Assembly: GCF_000003195.3 (NCBI RefSeq) | Contig: NC_012876.2 | Coordinates: 65,156,407-65,220,406, forward strand | Reading direction: 5' to 3' | Length of the DNA stretch: 64,000 nt | Source: Sorghum bicolor | Taxonomy: Eukaryota; Streptophyta; Magnoliopsida; Poales; Poaceae | In this document: positions 10,386-23,831 of the stretch, in pieces | How positions within the stretch are numbered: the first letter of the stretch is position 1 | Layout: each line of letters begins with the position of its first letter | Made by a program: the position numbers and the translations under genes | The notes under the pieces: model-generated | Seen by the model: only the letters and a program-made list of their open reading frames with translations | Told to the model about the DNA's origin: nothing | Databases searched by the model: none

Positions 10386-13300
10386 ATGGCGCCGGCTTTG
10401 AGCGGGACTCTGGGCGCGTCGTCGGTGGCGGCGCTACGGCCCTGCGCGGGAAGGAGGGCGCCCTCCGCCGCGACCTCGGTTGCTCCGCGGGGGAGTGGGG
10501 TGGCGAGGTGCGCCAGAGGTCTCAGGTGGGAGGCCCACAGGAGCAGGGGGAGGTCGCTCAGGGTGAGGTGCGATGCGGCCGTCGCCGAAAAGCCCGCCGG
10601 GGAGGAGGCGGCTGGGGAGCAGTTCGAGTACCAGGCGGAGGTGAGACTTGACGAAATTTTTAATTGGCGTCCATCCGTACACCTTGAGTTTTTTTTTTCC
10701 GGAATTGATGTGATAAGGTTACCTGTAATTCGCTAGAAATGTTGCCAAATCTGTATGTCCGAGTTTGATTGTGTGTTCCATTTGTGTGCCACCCACTGGT
10801 TACTGAAACATGTATATTTCTATCTATTCTATGTACCTTGTAGGTGAGCCGGTTAATGGATTTGATCGTCCATAGTCTGTACAGTCATAAGGAGGTATTT
10901 CTCCGCGAGCTTGTTAGGTCAGTACCTTTAGCTGGAATCTGGCAATCTATGGTAATTCATTTGAGGGCATTATTCGTGGATGGTACTTACCTGCTGCTCT
11001 ACCAGCAACGCGAGTGATGCATTGGATAAACTGAGGTTCCTTGGCGTGACTGATTCTTCTTTGCTTGCTGACGGTGGTGAGCTGGAAATAAGGATTAAGC
11101 CTGACCCTGATGCTGGGACGATTACTATCACGTAAGTTCCAGTCTCTGACAGAACTACTTGGTGTTCTGTGAACAGACTCTAATGTCATGATTTTCTGGT
11201 GGTTTGTTTCAACAGTGACACTGGTGTTGGTATGACTAAAGATGAGCTCAAGGACTGCCTTGGTACCATTGCTCAGAGTGGCACCTCAAAATTTCTGAAG
11301 GCCCTCAAGGTGCAGCACCATACCTTCCTTGACAATTGTGAATACATCTATGAGTATGGGATATGGTTATGCCCTAAATGCTGTACTAGTGTCTATGCGA
11401 TTGTTGCATTGCCTTTTTCCCTAACGTGAAAATGCATTGCTCTTCAGGAAAACAAAGACCTTGGGGCGGACAATGGTCTAATTGGTCAGTTTGGTGTTGG
11501 GTTTTACTCAGCTTTTCTTGTTGCAGAGAAGGTTTGAGATATTTCTTGGATGCTTTTTTTCTTAAATAATTTTACATGGAATGAGCTTTTACTCGTTTTG
11601 CACTGGCTTAGATTGTTATTTAAGTTGACATTTTTTTAAAATCCACATTGCAGATTGTGGTGTCCACCAAGAGTCCAAAATCAGATAAACAGTATGTGTG
11701 GGAAGCTGTCGCTGACAGTAGCTCTTATATCATCAAGGAAGAGACTGATCCTGAGAAAATGCTTACACGTGGAACTCAGATTACTCTGTTTCTAAGGGTA
11801 TGTTGATATGTTCTTCTGATATGCCATGAAATGCTTTTTCTTTAATAGCAACCTTACATTAATATGTCTTCTATAGTCTGATGATAAGTACGAGTTTGCG
11901 GACCCTTCAAGGATTCAAGGCTTAGTAAAAAACTACTCTCAGTTTGTGTCTTTCCCCATATACACATGGCAGGAGAAATCAAGAACTGTTGAGGTACGGT
12001 CTTGACAAAGCTTCTTGCTTATTCTCTTGACCAGATCTGTTCTTTTGATCTATGAATGGATGTGTATGGTCTTTTCATTTTTCATTTATTTCACTGATGT
12101 AGTCCACCCTTGATTGACAGGTTGAAGAGGACGAAGAGCCGAAAGAAGGTGAAGAGGCAACAGAGGTTAGTTTTTCTGAATGGACTCCTAGTTTTCCTTG
12201 ATGTTTGTAGAATCTTGCTTCTTTTGTAACTGATTAGGCATACTTTGACATATAGGGTGAGAAAAAGAAAAAGAAGAAGACTGTTACTGAGAAATATTGG
12301 GACTGGGAACTAGCCAATGAAACAAAACCCATATGGGTAAGTCTGGAGTTACTATTGCCTGTTTGTTTCATACTTAGAACAGCACCCTTCTGGTAATTCT
12401 GATCACTCTGGTCTCCAAGGGAGTAAGAGCTAATGAAGAAAACAGACAGTTGATTTCTATTCTCTCCATGCAGATGAGAAATCCAAAGGAAATTGAGAAC
12501 ACCGAATACAATGAGTTCTATAAGAAGACATTCAATGAGTTTTTGGACCCCCTTGCCCACACTCACTTCACAACAGAGGTGTGAATTCATTAAACAACTC
12601 TGTGAAACACTTAAATTCACACACACATTGTATATATATTCAATAACTGATCTATTCTATTAACAGGGTGAGGTGGAATTCAGGAGTGTTCTTTATGTTC
12701 CAGGCATGGCACCGCTTAGTAATGAGGAGATAATGAATCCCAAGACCAAAAATATCCGGCTATATGTTAAAAGAGTCTTCATCTCTGATGACTTTGATGG
12801 TGAACTGGTACACTATCTTTCAATGCTAATAAATTCTACTATCCATCGATTGAGATGGAATGAATTATTGATTTTAGCATGCATCTTGCAGTTTCCAAGA
12901 TACTTGAGCTTTGTTAAAGGTGTGGTGGATTCAAATGACCTTCCCCTCAATGTTTCTCGGGAGATTCTTCAAGAAAGTCGAATTGTAAGTAATGGGTGAA
13001 AGTGAAACACCTGCCAGTTTTTCCTCTCCCCCTTTGAAATTGTATATTTTGAAGGTTCTTACTGTCGATATATTTAGAGACAATCTTATGTATTTTTGTT
13101 CAGGTAAGAATTATGCGCAAGCGACTTGTCAGGAAGACATTTGATATGATTGAAGAGATTGCCGAAAAGGAAGATAAGGAGGTACAATTGGACCTTTAGG
13201 CCCTGTTTGGTTCCACCAACTAAATTTTAGCTAGCTAAAATTATTTTAGCTACTCTTAGGTGACTAATGGAACTAAACTATTTTAGCTCCTTTTAGTCAA

Positions 13301-14815
13301 TGTGTTTGGAACTTTAGCTACTAAAGTGACTAAAATTTAGCTAGCTAAAATTTAGTTGGTGGAACCAAACAGGACCTTAGTTTGATCCTAGTTATTTTGT
13401 TTACTTGATATTGATTTTCCTTAATTTGTTCTGTAGGATTATAAGAAGTTTTGGGAGAGCTTTGGCAAGTTTATTAAGCTTGGTTGCATTGAGGACACAG
13501 GGAATCACAAGCGCCTTGCTCCATTGTTGCGCTTCCACTCTTCTAAAAATGAGGGAGACACGATAAGTCTTGATCAATATGTAGAGAGCATGCCTGAAAG
13601 TCAAAAGGCAATCTACTACATCGCTACAGATAGTCTCCAGAGCGCAAAGACTGCTCCTTTCTTGGAAAAGCTGGTCCAGAAAGATATTGAAGTATGTACT
13701 TGACATAGACACAATTGACTATGGGAGAGACATGTTCTTTCTTTTTTCATGCTTTGGCTCAGGGTACTGCTTGATTTTTATCTAGGTTCTCTACCTTATT
13801 GAGCCAATAGATGAGGTTGCCATTCAGAACTTGCAGACCTACAAAGAGAAGAAATTTGTGGATATCAGCAAAGAGGATTTGGAATTGGGTGAGAAAATGC
13901 TTATGCTTGCTCAGAGTGGTTATGACTGTTTGATTACTTCCATCGCATTGAATAGAAGATACCTTTATTTATTGTCGCAGGTGATGAAGAGGAAGAGACT
14001 AAAGAAACCAAGCAGGAGTTTACTCTCCTATGTGATTGGGTTAAACAACAGCTTGGTGACAAGGTTGCGAAGGTCCAAATATCGAAGCGTTTAAGTTCAT
14101 CTCCATGTGTTCTTGTATCTGGCAAGTTCGGTTGGTCCGCTAATATGGAAAGGTAGGTTTGTTGTTAAGCCATTGCTTTTAGTCATTATCTGTGTCTTCA
14201 TATGTATTTCTCAAAATCTGACAGGCTCATGAAGGCTCAAACACTTGGTGACACATCAAGCTTGGAATTCATGAGGGGAAGAAGGATTTTCGAAATCAAC
14301 CCTGACCACCCAATTATCAAGGATTTGAGTGTAAGACCATTACCCCTGGGGAATCAGTTATCAAGCTCACCAACAATTAACATGCTTGAGCTATATGAAG
14401 TAACTAATCTGAAAGAGAAATTATTGTTGGCAGGCTGCTTGCAAAAATGAGCCCGATAGCACAGAAGCCAAGAGGGCTGTTGAGCTCCTATATGAGGCTG
14501 CTTTAATCTCAAGTGGATATACTGTAAGTATAATGGAATACGTTTCTGGATATTGATGGTCTTGGTGAAAAAACATTATTAAAATGTTGGAATGTTTGTC
14601 ATAATTTCCAGCCAGAGAGTCCAGCAGAGTTGGGTGGCAAGATCTATGAGATGATGGCGATTGCCCTCGGTGGGAGATGGGGAAGGTCCGACATGGAGGA
14701 GACTGAGACATCAATGAGTGAGGCCAGCGCAGAGTCAGACTCATCTGAAGGCACCGTAACAGAGGTGATTGAGCCCTCAGAAGTTAGACCCGAGAGCGAC
14801 CCATGGAGGGATTAG
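10386..14815 (+). CDS. Plastid HSP90 molecular chaperone (HSP90C type, 19 exons)
   Basis: An ATP-dependent chaperone for protein folding and import in the chloroplast stroma. Exons: 10386-10640, 10844-10917, 11006-11131, 11216-11309, 11448-11531, 11654-11797, 11877-11993, 12121-12165, 12256-12336, 12474-12578, 12667-12807, 12892-12984, 13104-13181, 13437-13691, 13786-13888, 13981-14152, 14225-14330, 14434-14523, 14612-14815. The joined frame has 788 residues, close to known HSP90C lengths. Residues 1 to ~65 are rich in Ala, Arg and Ser, as in a plastid transit peptide. ATP-site motifs: E107/N111, DTGVGM at 153-158, [11 protein letters not shown] near 196. The charged linker is short and Lys-rich. 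The C-terminus ends DPWRD rather than MEEVD, as in plastid forms. The ATG at 10386 has good CCATGGC context. AATAAA at 15005 may be the poly(A) signal. A MITE sits in the intron after exon 13. Confidence 0.95.
13199..13376. mobile_element. Tourist-type MITE in an HSP90 intron
   Basis: A 178-bp element with long inverted ends. The left end starts GGCCCTGTTTGGTTCCACC and the right end is its complement with about one change near the tip; the arms stay complementary for about 40 bp. TTA flanks both sides (13196-13198 and 13377-13379), as expected for a PIF/Harbinger (Tourist) target duplication. It lies between HSP90 exons 13 and 14 and does not touch the splice sites. Confidence 0.9.
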
Positions 14816-16093
14816 TGAGTTCTCCCACGGCTAGGCTTTGTTAGAACTTCATATTTAGCAGTTCCGGGGGTAAAATTAAGGCCATGGGCTAGAACATTAT
14901 TTGGTTACAGATACTTCTATACGGGTTCCTGCCGTGGCATTTTTTGTAGGTGTAGACTTGCTGGCCACTAACATTTTATTGAGGTAGTAGTGGCCTTAGA
15001 AAACAATAAAGCATGAAGACTGATTACATAGCAAAATTGTGCTGCCCCTCAATAATAATGAAAAAGAAGTTTCTGCACTGCTGTTTTCACATTCCTCCAA
15101 TCGTTTCCTTTCGTTCTTACTGCAAAGCAGCTGCTTTGTCCGAGTGGTCAGCAGGGTAGAATACCAAATTGAAAATGACCCATTTCTACGAGATTCTGTT
15201 TATTGAAGCCAATATGATATTCTTTTTCCTCCGATGCGCTGGGTAGGGAAAAGCCAAGAAGGCTCCAGACAGACACGGTAGATAATGAGAGAGTAAACAA
15301 GGACCGTAAACTGAGAATCGAACGGTTAAATTTTTTTTTTTTTGCTGTCGTGGCCTACCTGGCTGCTCGGCTTCGCGTTTCGAATTAAAGAGGTGAATGT
15401 TGCATTAAATATCTTATTAATGAACAGTAAAACAGACAGGAGCAGAACGCCTCAGCAAGTTGAATGGTACAGTCAATAGACAGCAAAATGTTACGATCAG
15501 AGAGCATTCAAAATCATCAATACTCGCACAACAAACTGATCTAAAAAGGTATCCATGAAATAGCAAAGCCTACAATGAAAATAATGATGAGAAATCTACA
15601 AAGATGAGCTGTGGTGAAAAAAACGGAATAACAAGAAGTAAAAAAAGAACCGAGTAAAAGCTGAGAGTTTAATCTGAACATATATATGTTTTTAGTGCTG
15701 CTCGCTAACTAGCTATATATTAACTAACAACACAAACAAATACGCTGTGCAGCAACCTGTGTCTAACTGTCTATTTTCAGGTGTTTCTCTTCAGGAACAC
15801 AAATTCACTTCACACTCCACCCATTCCAACATCATCATAAATTCATAGCTGCAGCAGATCCCTACTTCCGGCGATGAACTTTCAGTTCTGATTACAACCA
15901 TGAAGCAATGGTAACCTTTCATGGAGGAATCAAGCTTGTCCTGCCTCTGCACTATGCAGTAACTTCACGTCTGGCACAAATGCTAGTTATGTGCCTTGGC
16001 CCTCTCTACTCTCTACTCCACGGCACATGTCAGGTGACCAGAAAGCAATTCTGATCCTCCATGGAGGTGGACTGCTAGAGCTTGTGCGGAACT
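14816..16093. other. Convergent intergenic region (HSP90 and bHLH 3' ends)
   Basis: About 1.3 kb between two genes pointing at each other, so it holds both 3' UTRs. HSP90 has AATAAA at 15005-15010. No coding frame of interest and no clear mobile element was seen. The segment near 15130 resembles a tRNA D-arm for a few bases only. Confidence 0.6.
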
Positions 16094-17922
16094 TCACATA
16101 TGAAACCGATCCTGATCAGACCTCATGCCCAGATGCTCTGGACCGACAGTCGCCCCGTAAACCGCTGTTTGCGCTGCATTGTGGTGGAACGATCCATCCA
16201 AGGTGAGAGGCATCTGCTGGAGAGGCTAAAGTTTGGTTAGGATTCTTGAAAACCAACCTGATTGCAAATGCATAATTGCTCTAAATTTCTAATCTGAAAC
16301 ACCTGCAATAAGACCTTAATCCATCTCTCAAATAGTGCACAGCTAGTAGGTAAGTAGAAATGCTGGGATTCTGCTATGCAGACCTGAGACTGAGAGACAT
16401 GATCTGCGATGGAGTCTTTGCCGTTTAGTTGCTCCTCCATGGCTGTTCTGAACCCATCTGAATTGGCCAAGCCATGAACGCCTCCTGGGAGCACACCCGA
16501 CCGTGACATTGGTGGTAGTATGGGCATCATTTCGTGGGAGAACGAGAATCCCAGGTGAGCAGATGAGCTTGAAGGACCACTGGGGGCGCGAAAAAGCTGC
16601 ATTCCACCAAATTTTGGCGCACATTTCTTACAAAACTAAAATGAAAAGAGAACAAGGAAGAACTGCAGGTGAGTTAGTAGATTGCTTACATCTTTCGACA
16701 GAAGCTGTTTTATGTTGAGGCCGAGCTGTGGATTGACCGCAGCAAGCTTCATGGATAAGAACTGCGAGATGCAAGAAGGGGAATCATGCATTTGGTCAGT
16801 ACATTGCCTTTATCAGATGAGAAAGAGAAACTCTCAGTATGAGGATTGAAGATGAACCATGCATACCTCCACTTGCCTTTGCAGGGACTGGACATAATTG
16901 ATGATCTCGTCCAGCATCACCGCCTTCCCAGTTACCTAAATCAATCCAAACCCAACCCGGCCCAAAGAAAACGTGTCATTATTCTTAAGAAGAAGTTCTG
17001 ATTTCAGAAAAGTAAGTAGAGCTGTTCTTTCGGCCAAGAGGCTCACTTTAGTGCAACCAGGAACAAGGTCTTGCAGAAGCTTCATCCTCTCACTGATCTT
17101 CTCCCTTCTCAGCTATCAGAAAAGAACCGAATTTCATGTTCATCATTCTTCAGGACTATTTTCAAGTGCTAAAGCTAATCCATTGAGGTGACCAGTTGCT
17201 TGCACGTTCCAAGAACACCAAATGTATTTGCAACAAATTAAATCTGTGTGTACTGTACCTACCCTCTCTGCGAGGCTATGCCTGTTGGTTGCCTGCCCCT
17301 TCCGGGCCCTGACATGGATGTACGACTCCGACTCGCCGTCGGCGGCCGAAGCTCCCTTCCCTTTCTTCTTGCGCGTCGCCGGCGGCGTCTCCTCCTTGCC
17401 TTTGGCGTCGTCCTCGCCACGCTCCTTGGAAGAATCCACGGACGGCATCCCTTGATCTTGATCCGTCCCAATCATCCCAAGAACGTCCTGCGACTGCGAT
17501 CCGACCACAACGCTGAGACACCGGCCAGTGTGCAAACCAATTAGCACTGTAGTAGTAGTAGTGAGCAGTAAGCAACTAGTACCTCGTTCGATCGCTTCCT
17601 TTTGTTGGAGTTGGAGTCCGGCTCCGGTACCCTGGACGAGCAGGCCTCGGCGCTCGGCGCGTCGCCGCCGCCGCCAAACCCCGGCTCGCCGTTGCCACTG
17701 CCGGTGGTGGCTTGCAGTGGGTGTTCCTCGGAGGTGATGTACGAGGAGCGCATGGCCAGCTGGACTAGGCCGGGGTCCATGAAGTGCTCGAGAGCGGCCG
17801 GTGACGGGAGCTGGAGCCCGAGCATCGGCGGCGGCAAGAGTCCCCCGCTTCTCCCGTCGGAGACGACGGCGCTGCCGCCGGCTAGCCCCGCAGCCTGAGA
17901 CACCGACGCCCATGCAAATGAA

Positions 17923-17927
<5 letters not shown>
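16094..17927 (-). CDS. bHLH transcription factor (BEE/CIB/bHLH79-like group, seven exons)
   Basis: A nuclear DNA-binding regulator. Minus-strand exons: 17927-17583, 17487-17263 (an alternative acceptor at 17493 would add two residues), 17112-17047, 16935-16867, 16761-16690, 16596-16384, 16213-16094. Phases agree and give about 369 residues. An acidic, Gly/Pro-rich N-terminus is followed by a basic KKKGKG stretch. The domain begins YIHVRARKGQATNRHSLAER and continues through RREKISERM, the loop LVPGCTK, and VMLDEIINYVQSLQRQVEFL. The His-Glu-Arg pattern of E-box/G-box binders is present (H of RHS, E of AER, R of RRE). The exon split inside the basic region is typical of this subfamily. The C-terminus has GFSFSHEMM and ends RFHM. 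A long CT tract lies directly before the ATG. The subfamily suggests brassinosteroid or light signalling, but no specific role is shown. Confidence 0.92.

Positions 17928-17968
<41 letters not shown>
17928..17968. repeat. GA/CT microsatellite in the bHLH 5' leader
   Basis: About 40 bp of uninterrupted GA on the plus strand, which is CT in the bHLH transcript. It ends at the start codon. CT-rich leaders are common in grass regulators and may bind BPC/GAGA factors or affect translation. Length polymorphism is likely. Confidence 0.95.
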
Positions 17969-17970
<2 letters not shown>

Positions 17971-20285
17971 AAATGGGTGTTCTTGAATGAGTAATTTATG
18001 GAGCTCTTCAGTATTGACCTCTCAGGGAGCTCTTTACTCTGTGCTTTAACCTTTGCTTTTGCTTGCTTAGCTCGGTTTGGCAATTGACACTGCATTATCT
18101 TGCCAAAAACATTTTTATTTCGCTTCTCGAGTGTTTCAGACGTCTGATTTGTTTGTTGTTGTTAATCAGGTACTCCTAGCATGTAATTTTATTATTACCT
18201 GTTTATAGAAAAAAAATCATAAATTATATTATGAGTTGTATTTTTAATTATATTAGCTAATTGTGTAGAATTGTTGCCTGAAAATTTACACACCTGAAAT
18301 ATAACAACTCTCTTTTTCTTTTTCTTTTTTTCTAAGTAGTTTCCTCAAGTTTTCGATGTGGTACCAAGGCGATTAGAGTCACCACGTTCGTTTGAAAAAA
18401 AAAAACAGAATTAGCATTGTTTTGGGGGTAACCGAACCTGCTTTCTTGAAATCAACAAAGACGTAGTACTAGCTAAACTGCTCCGTGACAACTACTTGTT
18501 GCTTCTTCCAAGTTCCATCTAATCTGACTGACATCTGACGCTACCAAATCTCACGGCCTCCTGACTGACACTCTGACAGTGCCGACCACCACCCCTGACG
18601 TTGTTTAATCTGCCTGCCTGTAATTGTACTTAAAAACTGTGAGTGTCCCTTGCCCTATCATCATTAGTTGACTGCTAATATAGTGCCAATGCTACTTGGA
18701 GGCAAGTGTTGCTGTAAACTGCATTTCCATTCAATGGCAGGGAATTTTCTTTCTAAGGTTGTGTTGTGTTGAATCGAGGCTCAGATCAAGCGAAATTTTC
18801 TTCTGAAGAACATAAATAAGTAGGTTCTCCTGAATTTCCTCATTTTCTACGTAGTAGCTACAATCTCAAAAGAACGATAGAAAAAAAAAGTTACTGTTCC
18901 TTGATGTAGAATTTCCAATGCAATACAGAGCCTACTGACTGACTGAGATGCCCTTATTATTATTCTGACTCTCTTAGCCTCTCTAGTCTCCAACTACTTA
19001 AACTAAACTATCATTAGCCTCGGGGTTCGCGACTGCCCCGAATCTAATCTTTTGATTACTCCTACTGTCTAAAGCAAACCTTACGTAGACACTTTGATCC
19101 TCCGGTAACTTCCTGCTGTTACTGTTTACATCCTCCTTTCGGATGCATGCGTAGTAGTAGTACTAAAATAAAATAAAATTCACCGTGGCCCGTGGGAGAG
19201 CCAAGCAAGAAGGCAAGGAGTGACTTGCAAGCTACTGCTGCTGTTCTAGCACAGCACAGATGAAGATGGATGATGGGCTTCTCTTCTTTTGAACGGGAGC
19301 ACCGCGCCTTTCGGTTGCTCGCCCTTTTGCCTTTGCGCACTGTGGGCTTGCATTGCATTGCATTGCAAAGTAACCTAGCATGTTTCCGACACCAAAGAAA
19401 CTGAATGCATGCCGGCCGGCCTTGCATTGCAAAGTAACCTAGCCAAAGCCAAGGAATGAAAAGCTTTGCGAGAACATGAGGTAACCAAGGCTGAGCGTGT
19501 TGCTTCAAGCTCCTCGAACAGTCAGATCAGTAACATGCATGGCCAATCTGTGTAAGCTATCTACTTCATGAGTGGTGAACATGTCATTGGGAAGCTTGCC
19601 AACACAAGGGCAGATTAAGAATGTTTCAGTCTTTGGAGAGAAAACAGGGGGCTTGCATTGCATACGTTGAGTGAACTGTGGACAAAAGGGAGTTGTTTTG
19701 TGCTTTTGTGCAAACTGCAAAGCCAACTGCAACTGATGTTCATCAGATCATAGCTGATGTCAGATGGGAAGGAACAGAACGGTGTCAGCTTTCGTCGTCA
19801 GACGTGTGGTGGTGGCAGAAAGGAGATGCAAACATGAAACCGGGTGTGCATGCTACGCATAGCTCATGATTGAAATATACTCGGAGAAGAAGAGGAAGAT
19901 TGTTGTTCATTTCCGAGAAGGAATGGTTACCGAGACACAAAGAACAGAGGGCGGCTTAATGGGGTCATTACCGAGACTAATTGATTGACTGAACGTCGAA
20001 TGATTAGTCAAGCAGGTTCGCAGGGGTCCAAGAGAATCGGATCTCGCCTGACTTGCAGGGCCGTTTAATTTGGAGTTGGAGCAGCGGTTTGTTGAGACGC
20101 GTGGAAGTGGAATGGATCGGAGGATGGATAGCAACGTACGAAGAACAATGCATTCACAAGCTGTTTTGTAAATAGCATTCCCTCCATTCCAAACTATAAA
20201 TCGTTATGACTTTCCCAGCAGCCCTCTCTCATGGCTTCAGGACTTGTGCAGTGACTGACAATGGTGACGGAAACAGTTCCATTTC
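17969..20285. other. Intergenic region upstream of the bHLH gene
   Basis: AT-rich DNA that should include the bHLH promoter (minus strand). Near 19347-19380 and 19421-19442 there is a short direct repeat (TTGCATTGCAAAGTAACCTAG). Otherwise no gene or complete mobile element was recognised. Confidence 0.5.
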
Positions 20286-20517
20286 GGCCGTGTTTAGTTC
20301 ACCCAAAAAACCAAAAAGTTTTCAACACATCGAATCTTTCGGTACATGCATGAAGCATTAAATATAGACGAAAATAAAAACTAATTACACAGTTTAACTG
20401 TAAATCGCAAGAGAATCTTTTGATCCTAGTTAGTCCATGATTGGACAATATTTGCCACAAACAAACGAAAGTACTACAGTGGCGAAATCCAAAATCTTTT
20501 TGCATCTAAACAAGGCC
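20286..20517 (-). mobile_element. MITE of the GGCCTTGTTTAGTTC family
   Basis: A 232-bp element starting GGCCGTGTTTAGTTC and ending CTAAACAAGGCC. The internal phrase GAGAATCTTTTGATCCTAGTTAGTCC and the TTAAATATAGACGAAAA block are shared with the other copies in the window. It is in the opposite orientation to the copies at 44741 and 45306. Target duplication is unclear here. Confidence 0.85.
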
Positions 20518-23500
20518 AGTTTTCACTCTCACATGGGAACAGTTAGAACTTGAACCCCAGTTTTTTCCCCCAAAAAAATAAAAAAAATAACTTCAACTCT
20601 CTTCCAGAGGAAAGGCACGCAGTATTGGAAACTTGCAAGTGCATCAAAGGTGCCGGTTCCTCGTTTACATTACATGGAAGCTCCCTATGGCTGGAACTGG
20701 AAGGCCTGGAACTGGAGCTCAACCAGTCCAGGTCATGTCTTTGCAATGCGTGATCGCCATATTAATCTTGCAGCAAGAGTCAGAGCAATATATATACTGT
20801 GTACTCATAGTAGAGTAAAAGAATCAGAGCAGCTCCTGCAGAACTGAACTCTGTTTGTGTTCATTGCATTTGCACAGATGAAACAGCAATATGGGACCTG
20901 GGCTGGGCAGCTGGACGAAGAACTCAACTGGGCCCTTGCTAAGTACGGGATCGGAAGCCCACTGGCCTTCGTATAGCTGCTGGTGTGTGGTGTCGCTCCC
21001 GCGGGTGCGAGTGGGCTCTGCAACTCAGGCCCAACGAGGGTACCCTTCTTATTTTGACGCCAACTGTTATCATTGAGAGTTTTAATCGAGTTCCATCCGT
21101 ATTTTATAGGTTGTCATATACGGAGTAGGTATTTTCATGGCATGATGACAATATTTTTTTAAAAAAAAATATATATTTTTATGAAGATGAAACTATTTTT
21201 TCTCGATTTGCCAACTTTGGGTGAATAATGAAATTAAAAAATCTCATAAAACAGTACTAGGATGAAACTATGCATTAAGAATAGTTATGTCATCCCATAT
21301 TTCATTGCTATTATGCTTAACGTGGTATTTTTAGAAACAGCACTAGAAAACTCTTCACTGGACTCCGCGACCATGCCACATTGACTTCAAAACGTCACAG
21401 GATCTGAGTGCTTCCTCGTACAAGAAACCTAATATAACGATTCTCTCATGACACACTAGTGATTGGTGAAGCGTCCCTCTCCCCATCCAGCTCATCCACT
21501 GAGAATTAAATAAGCTTCATTAAGGGCTAAGCTCGGTGAGAGCTCAAGTCCAACAAATTTCAGATTGTAGGCCACACTCACACCCCTCCTCATCCATCAA
21601 TGTCAACAGTGGCGGATTCATTCTTTTCCTAATGCCCACGGCCGGGTGGTGTGGTACGAGACAAGCCATCACCAAGGGGATTAGTACAACGAGTAAAAAT
21701 TCAAAGGCCTGCACGTGCTGGTTGTTTTTTAATGTCAGCATTTTTTTTGATAAAAAAAATGTCAGCAAATTCAGCTTATCTCCAGAAGCTTTAGGGGCAG
21801 TTTAGTATATTGTGCCATAAGGGAAGTGCATCTCCCTCTAATCTATTCTACCTTCGGCCACCGAGGAACACAATGTATAGAATATAAAACAATCTTACTT
21901 TCTATTCATATGTGTAGGATAATCAAACAACCAACACATTGTGTTGCATAAGGCACAACAGAGACAAACTGATCACACCCTATGTAAATGGAAATTTTAC
22001 ATGGTTTAGGCATACAATTAAAATACTTTATTAGTATAAAATGTTTCGTATATATTGTTGGACCAAAAGATTTATGGTATAAAACTGTGCTCATTGTTTT
22101 TTTAATTTTGTGGTGTAAATTTTTTGACAAAAATACTAATAAGAGAACATGCAGGTGGTGGAGATAATGCCCGCACACCGGCCCACACACCATTCGCAGC
22201 TCCGCACTCACTCATCCTTGCCCACAACCCTATACTTACTCATCCTCTACCCTTGTCTCTCTCTCTCTGTGTCTGTCTGTCTCTCTCCCTCCCCCTCTCT
22301 CTCTTCTTTAAGCGGCGATGGTAGCAGTGCGACAGATTTGCGCCGGAAAAGCTCCGGTGGCCCCCGCCCACGTCCCACCGCCTCCTCGCTTCTGTGCCCG
22401 CACCCACCGCTTCTCCTGCAAGCGGCCATGGCAGATCTGGTGGCTACGACAATGGATCTGGCGGCGATAGCGAATCCACCAGATCTAGCGGTGGTAGGGC
22501 CAGGTAGGCCTCTTCTTCCTCCTCCTCCTCCTCCTCCTTCTCTCTCCTCCCTCCTCTCTCGTGTTAAAGTTTTGATGAGCACTCCCTTCTTCTCCAATCC
22601 TGGTGTTGTATAGTCATATAGAATGGTCGGCCGAGGAGCGGCAGGTAGGCCAGGCGGCGGAAATAGTCGATGAGTGGCTTAGCAGAGCTAGCGACGATAG
22701 GGGTGGTCAGGCCAGGTTAGGGTGGAGTAGGCTTGCCGGAGCTAGAGAAGATGATGACAGTGGGAAAGGGTGTAGAGAAAAGGGTGGCTGCCAAGGCGCT
22801 AGGGTGCAGCCCTAGCTCGCTGGATCTCCGGTAAAGAAGTTGGTGAACCCTAGATCTGATTTTCCCCCTTTTTTGGTAACTATAGTATTTTTTTTCTCAG
22901 ATTAGAGTGTGCAGCTAGAAATTACTGTACGCATGACACATCCTCTAGTAAAATCCATTCTTTGAACTAGTGATGGGACCTAGGATACATCATCTAGGAG
23001 TACACGACGGGGCTTAGGGTAGAGGAGTTTGTTCGCTTGTCTTATCAGCCGTATTTTCTTTGCTAGCCAACAATATTTTTTTTTACAATAAATCAACAAA
23101 TAGTATTTTCAATCATAACTTTTTAGAACAGCGCTGCGTGTATCGCTGCCCCAGTCGGTCAACGCCGGAGCCGAATGGCAACAAACGGCCGCGCTGCCGT
23201 GCCGTGATGCTGCTGCGAGCAGCGGCATCCCAGATTCCCACCGCTTCTTCCAGCCTGTCGTGTCGTCGTCGTTCCCGCAGCCCAAGCAACCCGCCCCCCT
23301 TTGCTCCGCTTGGACACTACACAGCCTCTCGGCCCCACCTGTCATCCAAAGGTATCGGCAAAAGGCGGCACGAGCAGTCGAGCACCCCTCCTAACCGTCC
23401 TTCTCTCACTGACATGCTTGGACCTACTATGCTGTTGTCGTCTTGCACACACGAACACGGAGGACACGTGTCAGCTAGTTATAGGATGGCGCACGTCAGA

Positions 23501-23831
23501 GTTTGTGCGACGGTGTCGCAGGGATTGCATCTCAGTTACTGACAGGTGGGTCGACAACATGTACCCCACCTGCCATGAGACCGCGTGATCACCAACCACG
23601 CGCATCGCGTGCTCCACCCCCCACCCCACTGCCACACGGGGTCCACAACATGTGACCCTACACGTCATGGACGAAGCACGCGGTTGCCCGAGAAGCGTAG
23701 AATTGTAGGGCTCCTGTTTGTGTAGCAAAAAAAAGGGCCTCCCGAAACGAAAGCGCTTCCCCAGGGGGCACGGGCCAGTCGGGCACGATTTTTTTTCCCC
23801 ATTCCCCTCTCGCTTCGCAATCGCGTGATCC
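20518..23831. other. Intergenic region upstream of the RING gene
   Basis: This 3.3-kb stretch has no recognised gene. A CT-rich, GT-interrupted low-complexity tract lies at about 22257-22312 and a CCT trinucleotide tract at about 22513-22537. Open frames around 22149-22815 and 23060-23588 are shadows of GC-rich or low-complexity DNA. The last 500 bases should hold the RING gene promoter, with a CACGTG core at 23465. Confidence 0.5.

Noticed and set aside
15129..15165. tRNA-Ser-like phrase GTCCGAGTGGTCAGCAGG
   Set aside because: Only a D-arm-like stretch; no anticodon arm, T-arm GTTCRANNC or acceptor stem follows.
22149..22815. Open frames encoding Ser/Pro/Leu-rich peptides
   Set aside because: They arise from CT and CCT low-complexity DNA; no domain, no splice support, no start context of note.
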